Notes: generated by a model not told the origin, from the sequence alone. A stretch of 64,000 bases of DNA from Agromyces sp. SYSU T00194 (GCF_040496035.1 NZ_JBEPJZ010000002.1:310001-374000), one strand, 5' to 3'; positions 34,027-50,861 are shown, numbered from the stretch's first letter. Numbers and translations: made by a program.

Positions 34027-34815
34027 TCAGACGCCGACGTGCTTCTGGAAGCGGGCGATGCTCGAGAACTCGTCGATGTCGAGGCTCGCACCGCCGACCA
34101 GCGCGCCGTCCACGTTCGGCTCGCGCATGAAGCCCGCGATGTTCGCGGCCTTCACCGAGCCGCCGTAGAGGATGCGCGTGCGCGCCGCGACGTCGTCGCC
34201 GAGCACCTCGGCCAGCGTGCCGCGGAGCGCCGCGGCGACCTGCTCGGCCTGCTCGGGCGTCGCCGCCTGGCCGGAGCCGATCGCCCAGACCGGCTCGTAC
34301 GCGACCACGATGTCCGCCGCCGCGGCGACGCCCGCGAGGGCCGCCTTCAGCTGCGCGACCGGCACCGCGCTCGGCCCGTGCTGCTCGAGGTCCTCCGCGG
34401 TCTCGCCGACGCAGATGATGGGCACCAGGTCGTGCCGCAGCGCGGCCTGCACCTTGGCGGCGACGACCTCGTCGGTCTCCGCGTGCAGCGTGCGCCGCTC
34501 GGAGTGGCCGATGATCACGTAGCCGCAGTCGAGCTGCTTGAGGAACCCGCCGGGGATCTCGCCCGTGTAGGCGCCCGAGTCGTGCGCCGACAGGTCCTGC
34601 CCGCCGTAGGCGAGCGGCAGCTTGTCGGCCGCCACCAGCGTCTGCACGCTGCGCAGGTCGGTGTACGGCGGGAAGACCGCCACCTCCACCGCCGCGAAGT
34701 CGTGCTTCGCGTCGCCCAGGCTCCACGCGAGCTTCTGCACGAACGCGATCGCCTGCAGGTGATCGAGGTTCATCTTCCAGTTGCCCGCGATCAGCGGGAT
34801 GCGGCTCACTGCCAT
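34027..34815 (-). CDS. tpiA: Triose-phosphate isomerase
   Basis: 262-residue TIM-barrel enzyme. Catalytic residues are all present: N12 and K14 in GNWKMN, H104 in IIGHSERR, E174 in AYEPVWAIGSG, and the phosphate loop GGSVKAANIAGF. The ATG at 34815 overlaps the end of pgk by 10 nt, so it belongs to the gap-pgk-tpiA operon. Confidence 0.97.
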   Translation of the reverse strand: MAVSRIPLIAGNWKMNLDHLQAIAFVQKLAWSLGDAKHDFAAVEVAVFPPYTDLRSVQTLVAADKLPLAYGGQDLSAHDSGAYTGEIPGGFLKQLDCGYVIIGHSERRTLHAETDEVVAAKVQAALRHDLVPIICVGETAEDLEQHGPSAVPVAQLKAALAGVAAAADIVVAYEPVWAIGSGQAATPEQAEQVAAALRGTLAEVLGDDVAARTRILYGGSVKAANIAGFMREPNVDGALVGGASLDIDEFSSIARFQKHVGV

Positions 34816-36020
34816 CCGAGGACCTCCAGTCCGGGGAGCTTCTTGCCCTCGAGGAACTCGAGGCTCGCGCCCCCGCCCGTCGAGATGTGTCCGAATGCGT
34901 CGTCGTCGAAGCCGAGCGCGCGCACCGCGGCGGCCGAGTCGCCGCCGCCGACGACGCTCAGGCCCTCGACCTCGGTCAGCGCCTGGGCGATCGCACGAGT
35001 GCCCGCGGCGAACGGTGCCAGCTCGAACACGCCCATCGGGCCGTTCCAGAAGACCGTCTTCGACGAGCGGATGCGGTCGGCGAACGCCGCCGCCGTGTCC
35101 GGCCCGATGTCCAGGCCGAGGCCCGACGCGCCGAACGGCGTGTCCTCGATCGCGTCGGCGGCGCGCACGACGTGATCGGCATCCGCGCTGAACGACGCGG
35201 CGACGACCACGTCGGTCGGCAGCACGATCTCGACCCCGCGACGCTCGGCGTCGGCGAGGTAGCCCTGCACGGTCCCGATCTGGTCGGCCTCGAGCAGGCT
35301 CGAGCCGACCGCGTGGCCCTGGGCCGCGAGGAACGTGAAGAGCATGCCGCCGCCGATGAGCAGGCTGTCGACGCGCGGCAGCAGGTGCTCGATGACGCCC
35401 AGCTTGTCGGACACCTTCGACCCGCCGAGCACGACCGCGTACGGCCGCTCGGGCGACTCGGTCAGCCGATCGAGCACGTCGAGTTCGGCCGCGATGAGCA
35501 GGCCGGCCGCGCTCGGACGGGCCTGCACCAGCTCGTACACGCTCGCCTGCTTGCGGTGCACGACGCCGAAGCCGTCGGAGACGACCGCGTCGGCGAAGTC
35601 CGCGAGCTTCGCGGCGAACCCCGCGCGCTCGTCGGCGTCCTTGCTGGTCTCCTCCGCGTTGAAGCGGAGGTTCTCCAGCACGAGCACCTCGCCGTCGCCG
35701 AGCGCCTCGACGGCGGCCGTGGCGGACTCGCCGACCGTGTCGATCGCGAAGGCGACCGGACGGCCGAGGAGCTCGCCGAGGCGCGTCGCCGCGGGGGCGA
35801 GCGAGTACTTCGGGTCGGGTGCGCCGCCGGGGCGGCCGAGGTGCGAGATCACGATCACCCGGGCGCCCTGCTCGAGCAGCGCGGTGATGGTCGGCACCGA
35901 GGCGCGCACGCGCCCGTCGTCGGTGATCCTGCCGTCCGCGAGCGGGACGTTCAGGTCGCACCGGACGACGACGCGCTTGCCGCCGAGCGGACCGAGGGAA
36001 TCGATGGTGCGCAGCGTCAT
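34806..36020 (-). CDS. pgk: Phosphoglycerate kinase
   Basis: 404-residue two-domain kinase of glycolysis. N-domain: VVVRCDLNVPL and SHLGRPGG for 3-phosphoglycerate; LENLRFNAEE follows; C-domain: LGGSKVSDKLGVIEHLL and the nucleotide motif near VVGGGDSAAAV. Complete length. It starts 10 nt after gap and overlaps tpiA by 10 nt. Confidence 0.97.
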   Translation of the reverse strand: MTLRTIDSLGPLGGKRVVVRCDLNVPLADGRITDDGRVRASVPTITALLEQGARVIVISHLGRPGGAPDPKYSLAPAATRLGELLGRPVAFAIDTVGESATAAVEALGDGEVLVLENLRFNAEETSKDADERAGFAAKLADFADAVVSDGFGVVHRKQASVYELVQARPSAAGLLIAAELDVLDRLTESPERPYAVVLGGSKVSDKLGVIEHLLPRVDSLLIGGGMLFTFLAAQGHAVGSSLLEADQIGTVQGYLADAERRGVEIVLPTDVVVAASFSADADHVVRAADAIEDTPFGASGLGLDIGPDTAAAFADRIRSSKTVFWNGPMGVFELAPFAAGTRAIAQALTEVEGLSVVGGGDSAAAVRALGFDDDAFGHISTGGGASLEFLEGKKLPGLEVLGWQ

Positions 36021-36030
36021 GCGTCGCTCG

Positions 36031-37763
<1,733 letters not shown>

Positions 37764-37824
37764 TGCTTCTCCTTGTCAGATGCCGGCGCGCCGTCCGCGC
37801 GCCCGGCTTCGAGCGACCCTTCCG

Positions 37825-37830
37825 AGTCTA
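37825..37830 (-). promoter_or_regulatory. -10 box of sodA
   Basis: TAGACT on the minus strand; leader of about 55 nt to the ATG at 37763. Confidence 0.5.
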
Positions 37831-37869
37831 TTCAGGTTCGCGCCCCCGCCGAGGACGCACGGCGTCATC

Positions 37870-38862
37870 TCAGACGTCATCGAGGTCGGGCGGGAGGCTC
37901 GCCTCGGTGTCGGGCACGCCGAGGTCGGCCGCCTTCTTGTCGGCCATGGCGAGCAGTCGACGGATGCGGCCGGCGACGGCGTCCTTCGTCATGGGCGGGT
38001 CGGCGTGGTGCCCCAGCTCGTCGAGGCTCGCATCGCGGTGCGCGAGGCGCAGCCGACCGGCGTAGCCGAGGTGCTCGGGCACGTCGTCGCCGAGCAGCTC
38101 GAGCGCCCGCTCCACGCGCGCGCACGCGGCGACCGCGGCCTGCGCCGACCGGCGCAGGTTCGCGTCGTCGAAGTTCACCAGGCGGTTGGCCGTGGCGCGC
38201 ACCTCCCGACGCTGTCGCAGTTCCTCCCAGTTGCGCACGGTGCCGGCGGCGCCCATCTCGGTGAGCATCGCGCCGATCGCCTCGCCGTCGCGGATCACGA
38301 CGCGGTGCACGCCGCGCACCTCCCGCGCCTTGGCCGGAATCGACAGCCGGCCCGCGGCACCCACCAGGGCCATCGCGGACTCGTTGCCGGGGCAGGTGAT
38401 CTCGAGCGCGGCCGAGCGGCCCGGGTCGGTCAGGCTCCCCCGCGCGAGGAACGCCCCGCGCCAGACGCCGGCGACCTCCTCGCGCGAACCCGTGGTCAGG
38501 CGGTTCGGCAGTCCGCGCACGGGCCGGCGGCGCGCGTCGAGCAGGCCGGTCTGCCGGGCGAGCGTCTCGCCGCCGTCGAGGACGCGTACCAGGAACTGGT
38601 CACCGCGCCGGGCGGCGCCCGACGACGTCACCGACACGTCGGCGCGCACGCCGTAGAGCTCGGCGAGGTCGCGCGCCACCCGCCGCGCGATCGCGACCGA
38701 GTCGACCTCGGCCTCCACGGCGATCCGGTTCGAGATGACGTGGAGCCCTCCCGCGAATCGCAGCAGCGAGGCGAGCTCCGCAGCGCGCACGCTGGTCCGG
38801 CTCACCTCGAACCGGGCCAGTTCGTCCTTGACGTCGGCTGTCAGCGCCAATCGTGTGTCCAT
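37870..38862 (-). CDS. whiA: Sporulation/cell-division regulator WhiA
   Basis: 330-residue WhiA protein: an N-terminal degenerate LAGLIDADG homing-endonuclease-like domain (residues 1-210, with [13 protein letters not shown]) and a C-terminal helix-turn-helix (about 220-320, ending [12 protein letters not shown]). In Streptomyces it activates septation genes; in non-sporulating actinobacteria it acts in growth and division control. The ATG at 38862 gives the family start [17 protein letters not shown]. It follows rapZ by 33 nt; yvcK, which usually lies between them, is absent. Confidence 0.95.
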   Translation of the reverse strand: MDTRLALTADVKDELARFEVSRTSVRAAELASLLRFAGGLHVISNRIAVEAEVDSVAIARRVARDLAELYGVRADVSVTSSGAARRGDQFLVRVLDGGETLARQTGLLDARRRPVRGLPNRLTTGSREEVAGVWRGAFLARGSLTDPGRSAALEITCPGNESAMALVGAAGRLSIPAKAREVRGVHRVVIRDGEAIGAMLTEMGAAGTVRNWEELRQRREVRATANRLVNFDDANLRRSAQAAVAACARVERALELLGDDVPEHLGYAGRLRLAHRDASLDELGHHADPPMTKDAVAGRIRRLLAMADKKAADLGVPDTEASLPPDLDDV

Positions 38863-38895
38863 CCTGTCGATCGCCTCGCTTCGGGCGTGTGGTTC

Positions 38896-39771
38896 CTATT
38901 CGCGGCCGAGGTCGCGGTGCCTGATGCTCACCGCGAGCCCGGGCACGGCCCGCAGTCGCGTCGCCAGCGCCTCCGCCATCGCCACCGAGCGGTGCTTGCC
39001 GCCGGTGCATCCGATCGCCACGGTCGCATGCCGCTTGTTCTCGCGCTGGTACCCGTCGAACACGGTGCCGAGGACACGAGCGTACCCGTCCAGGAACTCG
39101 CCGGCACCCTCCTGCTCCAGCACGTAGCGTGCGACGGCGTCGTCCACGCCCGTCTGGGCGCGCAGAGCCGGGTTCCAGAACGGGTTCGGCAGGAACCGGG
39201 CGTCGGCGACGAGGTCGGCGTCGGGTGGCAGCCCGTACTTGAAGCCGAAGCTCAGGATCGTCACGCTGAGCTCGGCCGCGTCGGCAGCCGCGAACGAGTC
39301 GCGGATCGTCGAGGCGAGCTGGTGCACGTTGAGCTCGCTCGTGTCGATGATCACGTCGCTCGAGGCCTTCAGCTCCGCGACGCGCGCCCGCTCGGCGGTG
39401 ATGCCGTCGAGGATCGTGCCGCCGCCCTGCAGCGGGTGGGGCCGGCGCACCGACTCGAACCGGCGCACGAGCGCCGCATCGGTCGCGTCGAGGAAGATCA
39501 CGCGCAGGTTCAGGCCCGTGCGCAGGGCCTGCACGATGTCCTGCAGCTCGGAGAAGAAGTCGCCGCCGCGGATGTCGACGACCGCGGCGATGCGCGGCAG
39601 GGTGGCGCCGGCGCGCTCCACGAGCTCGACCAGCGGGCGCAGCATCTGGGGCGGCAGGTTGTCGACGACGTACCAGCCCAGGTCCTCGAGCGAGTTCGCG
39701 ACGGTCGATCGGCCCGCCCCGGACATGCCGGTGACGATGAGCATCTCCTGGCTCACCCGATCATCGCTCAT
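38896..39771 (-). CDS. rapZ: RNase adapter / nucleotide-binding protein RapZ
   Basis: 291-residue YvcJ/RapZ-family P-loop protein. Walker A is GMSGAGRS at residues 15-22, with Arg replacing the usual Lys, as is normal for actinobacterial members. The C-terminal [10 protein letters not shown] and HRDL motifs form the ligand-binding domain that in E. coli senses glucosamine 6-phosphate. The ATG at 39771 lies 38 nt after uvrC. The role in actinobacteria is not settled. Confidence 0.94.
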   Translation of the reverse strand: MSDDRVSQEMLIVTGMSGAGRSTVANSLEDLGWYVVDNLPPQMLRPLVELVERAGATLPRIAAVVDIRGGDFFSELQDIVQALRTGLNLRVIFLDATDAALVRRFESVRRPHPLQGGGTILDGITAERARVAELKASSDVIIDTSELNVHQLASTIRDSFAAADAAELSVTILSFGFKYGLPPDADLVADARFLPNPFWNPALRAQTGVDDAVARYVLEQEGAGEFLDGYARVLGTVFDGYQRENKRHATVAIGCTGGKHRSVAMAEALATRLRAVPGLAVSIRHRDLGRE

Positions 39772-39809
39772 GCGGTCCCGGGCCCCCTCTCGTCCGCCCC
39801 GACCCCAGC

Positions 39810-41735
39810 CTACCGACCGCGAGCGGGCTCGGGGGACGGCTCCGGATGCAGGTGGCGGTGCACCGCCTCCGCCGTCGCGGGGCCGACGCCGCGCACCTCG
39901 GCGATCTCCGCAGCGCTCGCCGAGCGCAGGCGGGTGACCGAGCCGAAGTGGCGCAGCAGTTCCTTCACCCGCGCCGGGCCGAGCCCGGGCACCTCCGCGA
40001 GCACCGACCCGATGTCGCGCTTCCGGCGCTGCCGCTGGTGCGTGATCGCGAACCGGTGCGCCTCGTCGCGGATGCGCTGGAACATGAACAGCGCCTCGCT
40101 GTTGCGCGGCAGCACGACCGGGAATGCCGACTCGGGCGTCCAGATCTCCTCGAGCCGCTTCGCGATGCCGGCGAGACGGATGCCGCCCACGCCGCTGTCC
40201 GCGAGGGCACGCGCCGCGGCCGCCACCTGCGGCTCGCCCCCGTCGACGATCAGCAGGTTCGGCCGGTAGGCGAACTTCCTGCGTCGACCGGTCTCGGCGG
40301 CGTCCTCCCCGTCGGGCGACGCGTCGGTCGTCGCATCCGACCCCACCGCGTCGTCGTCGCGCAGGTACGCGAGCCGCCGGCTCAGCACCTGGTACAGCGC
40401 CTCCGTGTCGTCCGCGTACTCGGGAACGGTGAACCGGCGGTACTCGTCCTTGCGCGGCAGACCGTCCTCGAACACCACCATCGACGCGACGATGTTCGTG
40501 CCCGACAGGTGCGACACGTCGAAGCACTCCATGCGCAGCGGGGCATCCGGCATGTCGAGCGCCTCCTGGATGTCCTCGAGCGCCTGCGACCGGGCCGTGA
40601 AGTCGGCGCTGCGCCGGGTCTTGTAGAGCATCAGCGCGTGGGCCGCGTTCTGCCGGGCGGTCTCGAGGAGCGCCGCCTTGTCGCCGCGGCGCGCGACCTT
40701 GAGGCGCACCCGACGGCCCGCGATCGCCTCGAGCCACGACTGCAGCGCCTCGGCGTCGTCGGGCAGCTCCGGCACGACCACCTCGGCGGGCGGGGACTCG
40801 TCGTCGCCGTAGACGTTCTGCACGACGGAGTCGACGAGGTCGCCGAGGCCGACGTCGAGCTCCTTGTCGACCGTCCACGCGCGCACCGCGCGGATGCGCC
40901 CCTTGCGGACCCGGAAGAGCTGCACGGCGGCAGCGAGCTCGTCGTGCTCGATCCCGAACAGGTCGATGTCGACCGAGTCGCGCAGCACGACCGCCGTCTT
41001 CTCGAAGAACGAGCGTGCCGCCTGCAGCTGGTCGCGACGACGGGCGGCGCGCTCGTAGTCCTGGGCGACGGACGCCTCCCGCATCTGGCGCTCGAGGTCG
41101 TCGATGATGCGCGAGTCCTGGTTCTGCATGAACGCCACGAACCGGTCGACGCTCCGCCGGTGCTCCTCGATGCCGACGACGCCCGAGCACGGGCCGAAGC
41201 AGCGCCCGATCTGGCCGAGGAAGCACGGCTTGCCGCTGTCCATCGCACGCTTGTAGTCGGAGTCCTTGCAGGCGCGCATCGGGAAGATCGTGCGCAGCAG
41301 GTCGAGCGTCTCCTGCGCCGCCCACACCTTCGGGTACGGCCCGAAGTACTTCGCGCCCGGGATGTTCGCCCGGCGCGTGACGATCGCACGGGGCGCCTCG
41401 TCGGCGAGCGTCACCGCGATGTACGGGTACGACTTGTCGTCCCGGTACTTGACGTTGAACGGCGGGTCGAACTCCTTGATCCAGGTGTACTCGAGCTGCA
41501 GCGCGTCGACGTCGCCGCCGACCACCGTCCACTCGACGGAGGCCGCCGTGAGCACCATCCGCCGGGTGCGCTCGTGCAGGCTCCGCAGCGGCACGAAGTA
41601 GTTCGACAGCCGCGCGCGGAGGTTCTTCGCCTTGCCGACGTACAGCACCCGCCCGGTCTCGTCTCGGAAGCGGTAGACGCCCGGCTGCGTCGGGATCTCC
41701 CCCGCCTTCGGCCGGTACGGAACGGTGTCGCGCAT
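39810..41735 (-). CDS. uvrC: Excinuclease ABC subunit C
   Basis: 641-residue nuclease that makes both incisions in UvrABC repair. N-terminal GIY-YIG domain ([25 protein letters not shown], residues 18-43), a UVR motif near residue 205-235, the C-terminal RNase H-like endonuclease with [13 protein letters not shown] and LIVDGG, and tandem helix-hairpin-helix repeats ([33 protein letters not shown]). A four-cysteine patch (C117 to C144 region) is present. Start ATG at 41735, 5 nt after the uvrA stop. Confidence 0.96.
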   Translation of the reverse strand: MRDTVPYRPKAGEIPTQPGVYRFRDETGRVLYVGKAKNLRARLSNYFVPLRSLHERTRRMVLTAASVEWTVVGGDVDALQLEYTWIKEFDPPFNVKYRDDKSYPYIAVTLADEAPRAIVTRRANIPGAKYFGPYPKVWAAQETLDLLRTIFPMRACKDSDYKRAMDSGKPCFLGQIGRCFGPCSGVVGIEEHRRSVDRFVAFMQNQDSRIIDDLERQMREASVAQDYERAARRRDQLQAARSFFEKTAVVLRDSVDIDLFGIEHDELAAAVQLFRVRKGRIRAVRAWTVDKELDVGLGDLVDSVVQNVYGDDESPPAEVVVPELPDDAEALQSWLEAIAGRRVRLKVARRGDKAALLETARQNAAHALMLYKTRRSADFTARSQALEDIQEALDMPDAPLRMECFDVSHLSGTNIVASMVVFEDGLPRKDEYRRFTVPEYADDTEALYQVLSRRLAYLRDDDAVGSDATTDASPDGEDAAETGRRRKFAYRPNLLIVDGGEPQVAAAARALADSGVGGIRLAGIAKRLEEIWTPESAFPVVLPRNSEALFMFQRIRDEAHRFAITHQRQRRKRDIGSVLAEVPGLGPARVKELLRHFGSVTRLRSASAAEIAEVRGVGPATAEAVHRHLHPEPSPEPARGR

Positions 41736-41740
41736 CCTGC

Positions 41741-44635
<2,895 letters not shown>

Positions 44636-44641
44636 CACTCG

Positions 44642-44647
44642 AGTCTA
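44642..44647 (-). promoter_or_regulatory. -10 box of leaderless uvrA
   Basis: TAGACT, 6 nt before the GTG at 44635. No LexA-type palindrome is seen around it. Confidence 0.65.
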
Positions 44648-44668
44648 GGCACGCCCACCGACACCGAA

Positions 44669-44684
44669 GTCCGCGGGGCGGACG
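44669..44684. terminator. Short hairpin after uvrB
   Basis: GTCCGC and GCGGAC pair around GGG downstream of the uvrB stop, in the 133-nt uvrB-uvrA gap. Six base pairs only, so weak. Confidence 0.4.
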
Positions 44685-44768
44685 CCCTCGGCGAACGCCG
44701 CCGCGCGCCGTGCCCGCCGCACACGTGATCGGGCGGTTCGCGGTTCCCGTCCGCTCCGTGGCATCCGC

Positions 44769-46835
<2,067 letters not shown>

Positions 46836-46842
46836 GCGTCCA

Positions 46843-46848
46843 AGTCTA
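46843..46848 (-). promoter_or_regulatory. -10 box of leaderless uvrB
   Basis: TAGACT, 7 nt before the ATG at 46835. Confidence 0.65.
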
Positions 46849-46881
46849 GGTTCGCCCTCGGACACCGGGCCCGGGCGACGG

Positions 46882-47493
46882 CTATCCGGCCGCGCGGAGC
46901 TCCCGGATGCGCGTCCACAGTGCGTCGACCTGGCTCATCGTGTGGGCGAGGCTGCCGCCCGTGTCGATCACGACGTCCGCCACCTCGCGCCGCTCGGCGT
47001 CGGTCGCCTGCGCGTCCACGCGCGCCTGCGCGTGGCCGCGTTCCAGTCCGCGCTCGTCGACCAGCCGGTCGACGCGCGTGCGCGCGGGCGCCTCGGTCAC
47101 GACGACGAGGTCGAACCGGTCTGCGGCCGACGCCTCGACGAGCAGGGGCACGTCGTAGACGACGACCGCGTCGGGGTCCACCCGCTCGGCCTCCGCCAGG
47201 TGCTCGGCGAAGAGCTCGCGCACGCGCGGGTGCACGATGGCGTTGAGACGCGTGCGGGCCGCCTCGTCCGAGAACACGAGCTCGCCCAGGCGCACCCGGT
47301 CGAGCGTGCCGTCGGCGCGGAGCAGCCCGGCGCCGAACGCGTCGGCGATCTCCGCGAGCGCGCTGCTGCCCGGCTCGACCGCCTCGCGCGCGAGCGCATC
47401 GGCGTCGATGTGGACGGCGCCGTGCTGCACGAGGCGTCGTGCGACCGTGGACTTCCCCGAGGCGATGCCGCCCGTCAGACCGATAAGGAACAC
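46882..47493 (-). CDS. coaE: Dephospho-CoA kinase
   Basis: 203-residue P-loop kinase for the last step of coenzyme A synthesis. [11 protein letters not shown] holds the P-loop (residues 6-16); [10 protein letters not shown] and [10 protein letters not shown] are the substrate-contact motifs. GTG start at 47493 has both a TAGGCT -10 box 6 nt upstream and an in-between GGAGGC that could act as a ribosome site from a longer transcript. It lies between rpsA and uvrB, a conserved actinobacterial arrangement. Shorter than the fused CoaE-UPF0157 protein of mycobacteria. Confidence 0.95.
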   Translation of the reverse strand: MFLIGLTGGIASGKSTVARRLVQHGAVHIDADALAREAVEPGSSALAEIADAFGAGLLRADGTLDRVRLGELVFSDEAARTRLNAIVHPRVRELFAEHLAEAERVDPDAVVVYDVPLLVEASAADRFDLVVVTEAPARTRVDRLVDERGLERGHAQARVDAQATDAERREVADVVIDTGGSLAHTMSQVDALWTRIRELRAAG

Positions 47494-47499
47494 GCCTCC

Positions 47500-47505
47500 A
47501 GCCTA
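47500..47505 (-). promoter_or_regulatory. -10 box of coaE
   Basis: TAGGCT, 6 nt before the GTG at 47493. Confidence 0.55.
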
Positions 47506-47540
47506 TCGACCCGCGATCGCGGGGACGGCCGGACACGGCG

Positions 47541-47573
47541 ACGGCCGGGCACCCACGCGGGGTGCCCGGCCGT
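47541..47573. terminator. Terminator after rpsA
   Basis: A perfect 14-bp stem (47541-47554 with 47560-47573) around a 5-nt loop, 19 nt after the rpsA stop on the minus strand. No U-tract. Confidence 0.8.
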
Positions 47574-47591
47574 CGATCGGTCCGATGCGGA

Positions 47592-49037
47592 CTAGGAGTT
47601 GCTCGAGAGCTTCTCGCGCAGCGCCGCGAGCGACGCGTCGTCGGCGAGCGTGCCGGCGCCGGCCGCCTCGCTCGTGAACGAGCTGCCACCGAAGTCGGCC
47701 TCGGCGGCGTCCTTCGCGTTGGCGGCCGCGACCTGCTTCTTGTGCGCCTCCCAGCGAGCCTGGGCGGCAGCATACTCCTGCTCCCACTTCTCGCGCTGGG
47801 CGTCGAAGCCCTCGCGCCACTCGTTGGTCTCCGGGTCGAAGCCCTCGGGGTACTTGTAGTTGCCCTGCTCGTCGTACTCGGTGAGCATGCCGTAGAGCGC
47901 CGGGTCGAACTCGGTGCCCTCGGGGTCGACGCCCTCGTTGGCCTGCTTCAGCGACAGCGAGATGCGGCGACGCTCGAGGTCGATGTCGATGACCTTGACG
48001 AACACCTCCTCGCCGACCGAGACGACCTGCTCCGCCAGCTCGACGTGCTTGCTGGACAGCTCCGAGATGTGCACGAGGCCCTCGATGCCGTCCGCGACGC
48101 GCACGAACGCGCCGAACGGGACGAGCTTGGTGACCTTGCCCGGTGCGACCTGGCCGATGGCGTGGGTGCGGGCGAAGACCTGCCACGGGTCCTCCTGCGT
48201 CGCCTTGAGCGACAGGGAGACGCGCTCGCGGTCGAGCTCGACGGAGAGCACCTCGACGGTGACCTCCTGGCCGACCTCGACGACCTCGCTGGCGTGCTCG
48301 ATGTGCTTCCACGACAGCTCGGAGACGTGCACGAGGCCGTCCACGCCGCCGAGGTCGACGAACGCGCCGAAGTTGACGATCGAGGAGATGACGCCCTTGC
48401 GGACCTGGCCCGGGTGGAGGTTCGCGAGGAACGTCGACCGGGTCTCCGACTGGGTCTGCTCGAGCAGCGCGCGGCGCGAGAGCACCACGTTGTTGCGGTT
48501 CTTGTCGAGCTCCAGGATCTTCGCCTCGAGCTCCTGGCCGAGGTACGGCGTGAGGTCGCGCACGCGGCGCAGCTCGATGAGCGAGGCGGGGAGGAAGCCG
48601 CGGAGGCCGATGTCGACGATCAGGCCGCCCTTGACGACCTCGATGACCGTGCCGGTCACGACGCCGTCGGACTCCTTGATCTTCTCGACGTCGCCCCAGG
48701 CGCGCTCGTACTGGGCGCGCTTCTTCGACAGGATGAGGCGGCCTTCCTTGTCCTCCTTCTGGAGGACGAGGGCCTCGACGGTGTCGCCGACGCCGACGAC
48801 CTCGCTGGGGTCGACATCGTGCTTGATGGAGAGTTCGCGGGAGGGGATCACACCCTCGGTCTTGTAGCCGACGTCGAGGAGGACCTCGTCGCGGTCGATC
48901 TTCACGACCTGGCCCTCGATGAGGTCGCCGTCGTTGAAGAACTTGAGCGTCTTCTCGACCGCGGCAAGGAAGTCTTCAGCAGAACCGATGTCGTTGATTG
49001 CGACCTGCTTGGTTGCCTTGGTCGTTGCGGTTGTCAT
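47592..49037 (-). CDS. rpsA: 30S ribosomal protein S1
   Basis: 481-residue ribosomal protein with four S1 RNA-binding domains (about residues 30-105, 120-190, 205-275 and 290-365), the number usual in actinobacteria. Repeated motifs FGAFVDLGGVDGLVHVSELSWKH and FGAFVRVADGIEGLVHISELSSKH mark domains 3 and 4. The C-terminal tail after about 380 is acidic and low complexity. GGAG lies 10 nt before the ATG. Preceded by a leader of about 100 nt and followed by a strong hairpin. Confidence 0.97.
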   Translation of the reverse strand: MTTATTKATKQVAINDIGSAEDFLAAVEKTLKFFNDGDLIEGQVVKIDRDEVLLDVGYKTEGVIPSRELSIKHDVDPSEVVGVGDTVEALVLQKEDKEGRLILSKKRAQYERAWGDVEKIKESDGVVTGTVIEVVKGGLIVDIGLRGFLPASLIELRRVRDLTPYLGQELEAKILELDKNRNNVVLSRRALLEQTQSETRSTFLANLHPGQVRKGVISSIVNFGAFVDLGGVDGLVHVSELSWKHIEHASEVVEVGQEVTVEVLSVELDRERVSLSLKATQEDPWQVFARTHAIGQVAPGKVTKLVPFGAFVRVADGIEGLVHISELSSKHVELAEQVVSVGEEVFVKVIDIDLERRRISLSLKQANEGVDPEGTEFDPALYGMLTEYDEQGNYKYPEGFDPETNEWREGFDAQREKWEQEYAAAQARWEAHKKQVAAANAKDAAEADFGGSSFTSEAAGAGTLADDASLAALREKLSSNS

Positions 49038-49123
49038 GTAGTGGTTGCTCCGTAGTGGACAGGGTCGGGCCCCTCGCGCGTTGCTTGCATGTTGTTGTTC
49101 CGCGAAGGGCGTGCGGACAGGAC

Positions 49124-49137
49124 GTCACAAACGTGAC
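49124..49137. repeat. Small inverted repeat at the start of the rpsA leader
   Basis: GTCAC-AAAC-GTGAC, 5-bp arms with a 4-nt loop, lying immediately downstream of the rpsA -10 box and therefore at the very 5' end of the predicted transcript. Confidence 0.45.
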
Positions 49138-49142
49138 ATTCC

Positions 49143-49148
49143 ATCCTA
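49143..49148 (-). promoter_or_regulatory. -10 box of rpsA
   Basis: TAGGAT on the minus strand; transcription would start near 49136, leaving a leader of about 100 nt. Confidence 0.5.
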
Positions 49149-49168
49149 GCGGCGTCGGAGCAGGTCGG

Positions 49169-50848
49169 TCAAACGCCGAGCACGGCGGTCCGCAGCGTGT
49201 CCAGGCCGACGCCGCCGAGGGCGAGGGCCTTCCCGTGGAACTCCTTGATCGAGAACGCGTCTCCCTCGCGGCGGGCGACCTCGTCGCGCAGGCCCTCCCA
49301 GATGCGCTGGCCGACCTTGTACGAGGGTGCCTGCCCCGGCCAGCCGAGGTAGCGGTTCACCTCGAAGCGCACGAAGCCCTCGTTCATGTTCACGTTCCGC
49401 GACATGAACTCGAACGCGTACTCCGCCGACCAGGGACCCGACCCGTCGGGCAGCGTCTTCTCCAGGTGCACGCCGATGTCGAGCACCACGCGGGCCGCCC
49501 GCATCCGCTGCCCGTCGAGCATGCCGAGCCGATCGGCCGGGTCGTCGAGGTAGCCGAGCTCCTGCATCAGCCGCTCGGCGTAGAGCGCCCAGCCCTCCGC
49601 GTGGCCCGACGTGCCGGCGAGCTGGCGGCGCCAGGTGTTCAGCGTGGCGCGGTTCACGACGGCCTGGCCGATCTGCAGGTGGTGGCCGGGGACGCCCTCG
49701 TGGTAGACGGTCGTGAGCTCGCGCCAGGTGTCGAACTCCGTGACGCCCTCGGGCACCGACCACCACATGCGACCGGGCCGCGAGAAGTCGTCGGTCGGTC
49801 CCGTGTAGTAGATGCCGCCCTCCTGGGTGGGCGCGATCATGCACTCGAGGGCGCGGATCTCCTCGGGGATGTCGAAGTGGGTCGCACCGAGTTCCTCGAC
49901 CGCGCGGTCGCTGGTCTCCTGCATCCAGCGCTGCAGGGCGTCGGTGCCGTGCAGCTTGCGGCTCGGGTCGTTGTCGAGGAACGAGATCGCCTCGATGACG
50001 GATGCCCCGCGCTTGATCTCGTTCGCGATCGACTGCTGCTCCGCGACCATGCGCGCCAGCTCGTCGAGTCCCCACTCGTAGGTCTCGTCGAGGTCGATCG
50101 TCGCACCGAGGAACTCGCGCGACTTCAGCTCGTAGAGCTCGCGGCCCACGGCGTCCTTCTCGGCGGCCGCCCCGTCGAGCTCGGACTCGAGGAACTCGGC
50201 GAGCTCCTGGTAGGCGACGGCGGATGCCACGGCGCCCTGCTCGAGCTCGGCCCGGAGCGCATCGGGCAGCTCGCCCTCGGCGACGCCCGCCGACGCGACG
50301 AACTCCCCGAAGAAGCCCTCGGGGCGTGCGTTCTTGCGCGCCTGCGCGGCGACCTCGCGCACCTGCCGACGCGCCGGGGTGACGCCGCGCCCGATGCCCT
50401 CGCGCAGCGTCGCGACGTAGCCCTCCATCGCGGCCGGCAGCGCGGCGAGCCGACGCGAGACCGCCTCCCAGCCCTCGACCGAGTCGGTGGACATGAGGTC
50501 GAACACGTCGCGGAGCTCCTGCGCGGGGCTCGCGATCACGTTCAGGTCGCGCAGGTGCAGGCCCGCGTCGTAGCTCTCGATCGCGAGCTCGAGCTGGCTG
50601 CGCAGGTCGGTGCGGGTGATCATGTCGACGTCGTCGACCTCGGCGGCCGCCTCGAGGCGCGCGAGGGTGTCGCGCGCGGTCTGCACGAGCTGCTCGTCGC
50701 CCGCCGGCGAGTAGTCGCCGTAGCCGCCGTCGGCCGTCTCGCGGCCGATGTACGTGCCGAGCACGGGACGCAGCTCGACCAGGGCGTCGACCCAGTCCTC
50801 CGCGACGCGGTCGATCTCGGTGGGGGTGCGTGCGGGCTCCGAAGTCAT
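49169..50848 (-). CDS. DUF885 family metallopeptidase-like protein
   Basis: 559-residue cytosolic protein of the DUF885 family. HEGVPGHH at about residues 383-390 is a zinc-binding HExxxH-like motif typical of the family, which is thought to act as a peptidase or related hydrolase; substrates are unknown. The chain is helical throughout with no signal peptide. The ATG at 50848 is leaderless (TAGGCT 7 nt upstream). It lies between rpsA and polA with its own promoter, so it need not be linked to them. Confidence 0.88.
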   Translation of the reverse strand: MTSEPARTPTEIDRVAEDWVDALVELRPVLGTYIGRETADGGYGDYSPAGDEQLVQTARDTLARLEAAAEVDDVDMITRTDLRSQLELAIESYDAGLHLRDLNVIASPAQELRDVFDLMSTDSVEGWEAVSRRLAALPAAMEGYVATLREGIGRGVTPARRQVREVAAQARKNARPEGFFGEFVASAGVAEGELPDALRAELEQGAVASAVAYQELAEFLESELDGAAAEKDAVGRELYELKSREFLGATIDLDETYEWGLDELARMVAEQQSIANEIKRGASVIEAISFLDNDPSRKLHGTDALQRWMQETSDRAVEELGATHFDIPEEIRALECMIAPTQEGGIYYTGPTDDFSRPGRMWWSVPEGVTEFDTWRELTTVYHEGVPGHHLQIGQAVVNRATLNTWRRQLAGTSGHAEGWALYAERLMQELGYLDDPADRLGMLDGQRMRAARVVLDIGVHLEKTLPDGSGPWSAEYAFEFMSRNVNMNEGFVRFEVNRYLGWPGQAPSYKVGQRIWEGLRDEVARREGDAFSIKEFHGKALALGGVGLDTLRTAVLGV

Positions 50849-50855
50849 GGGAGCG

Positions 50856-50861
50856 AGCCTA
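50856..50861 (-). promoter_or_regulatory. -10 box of the DUF885 gene
   Basis: TAGGCT, 7 nt before the ATG at 50848. Confidence 0.6.
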
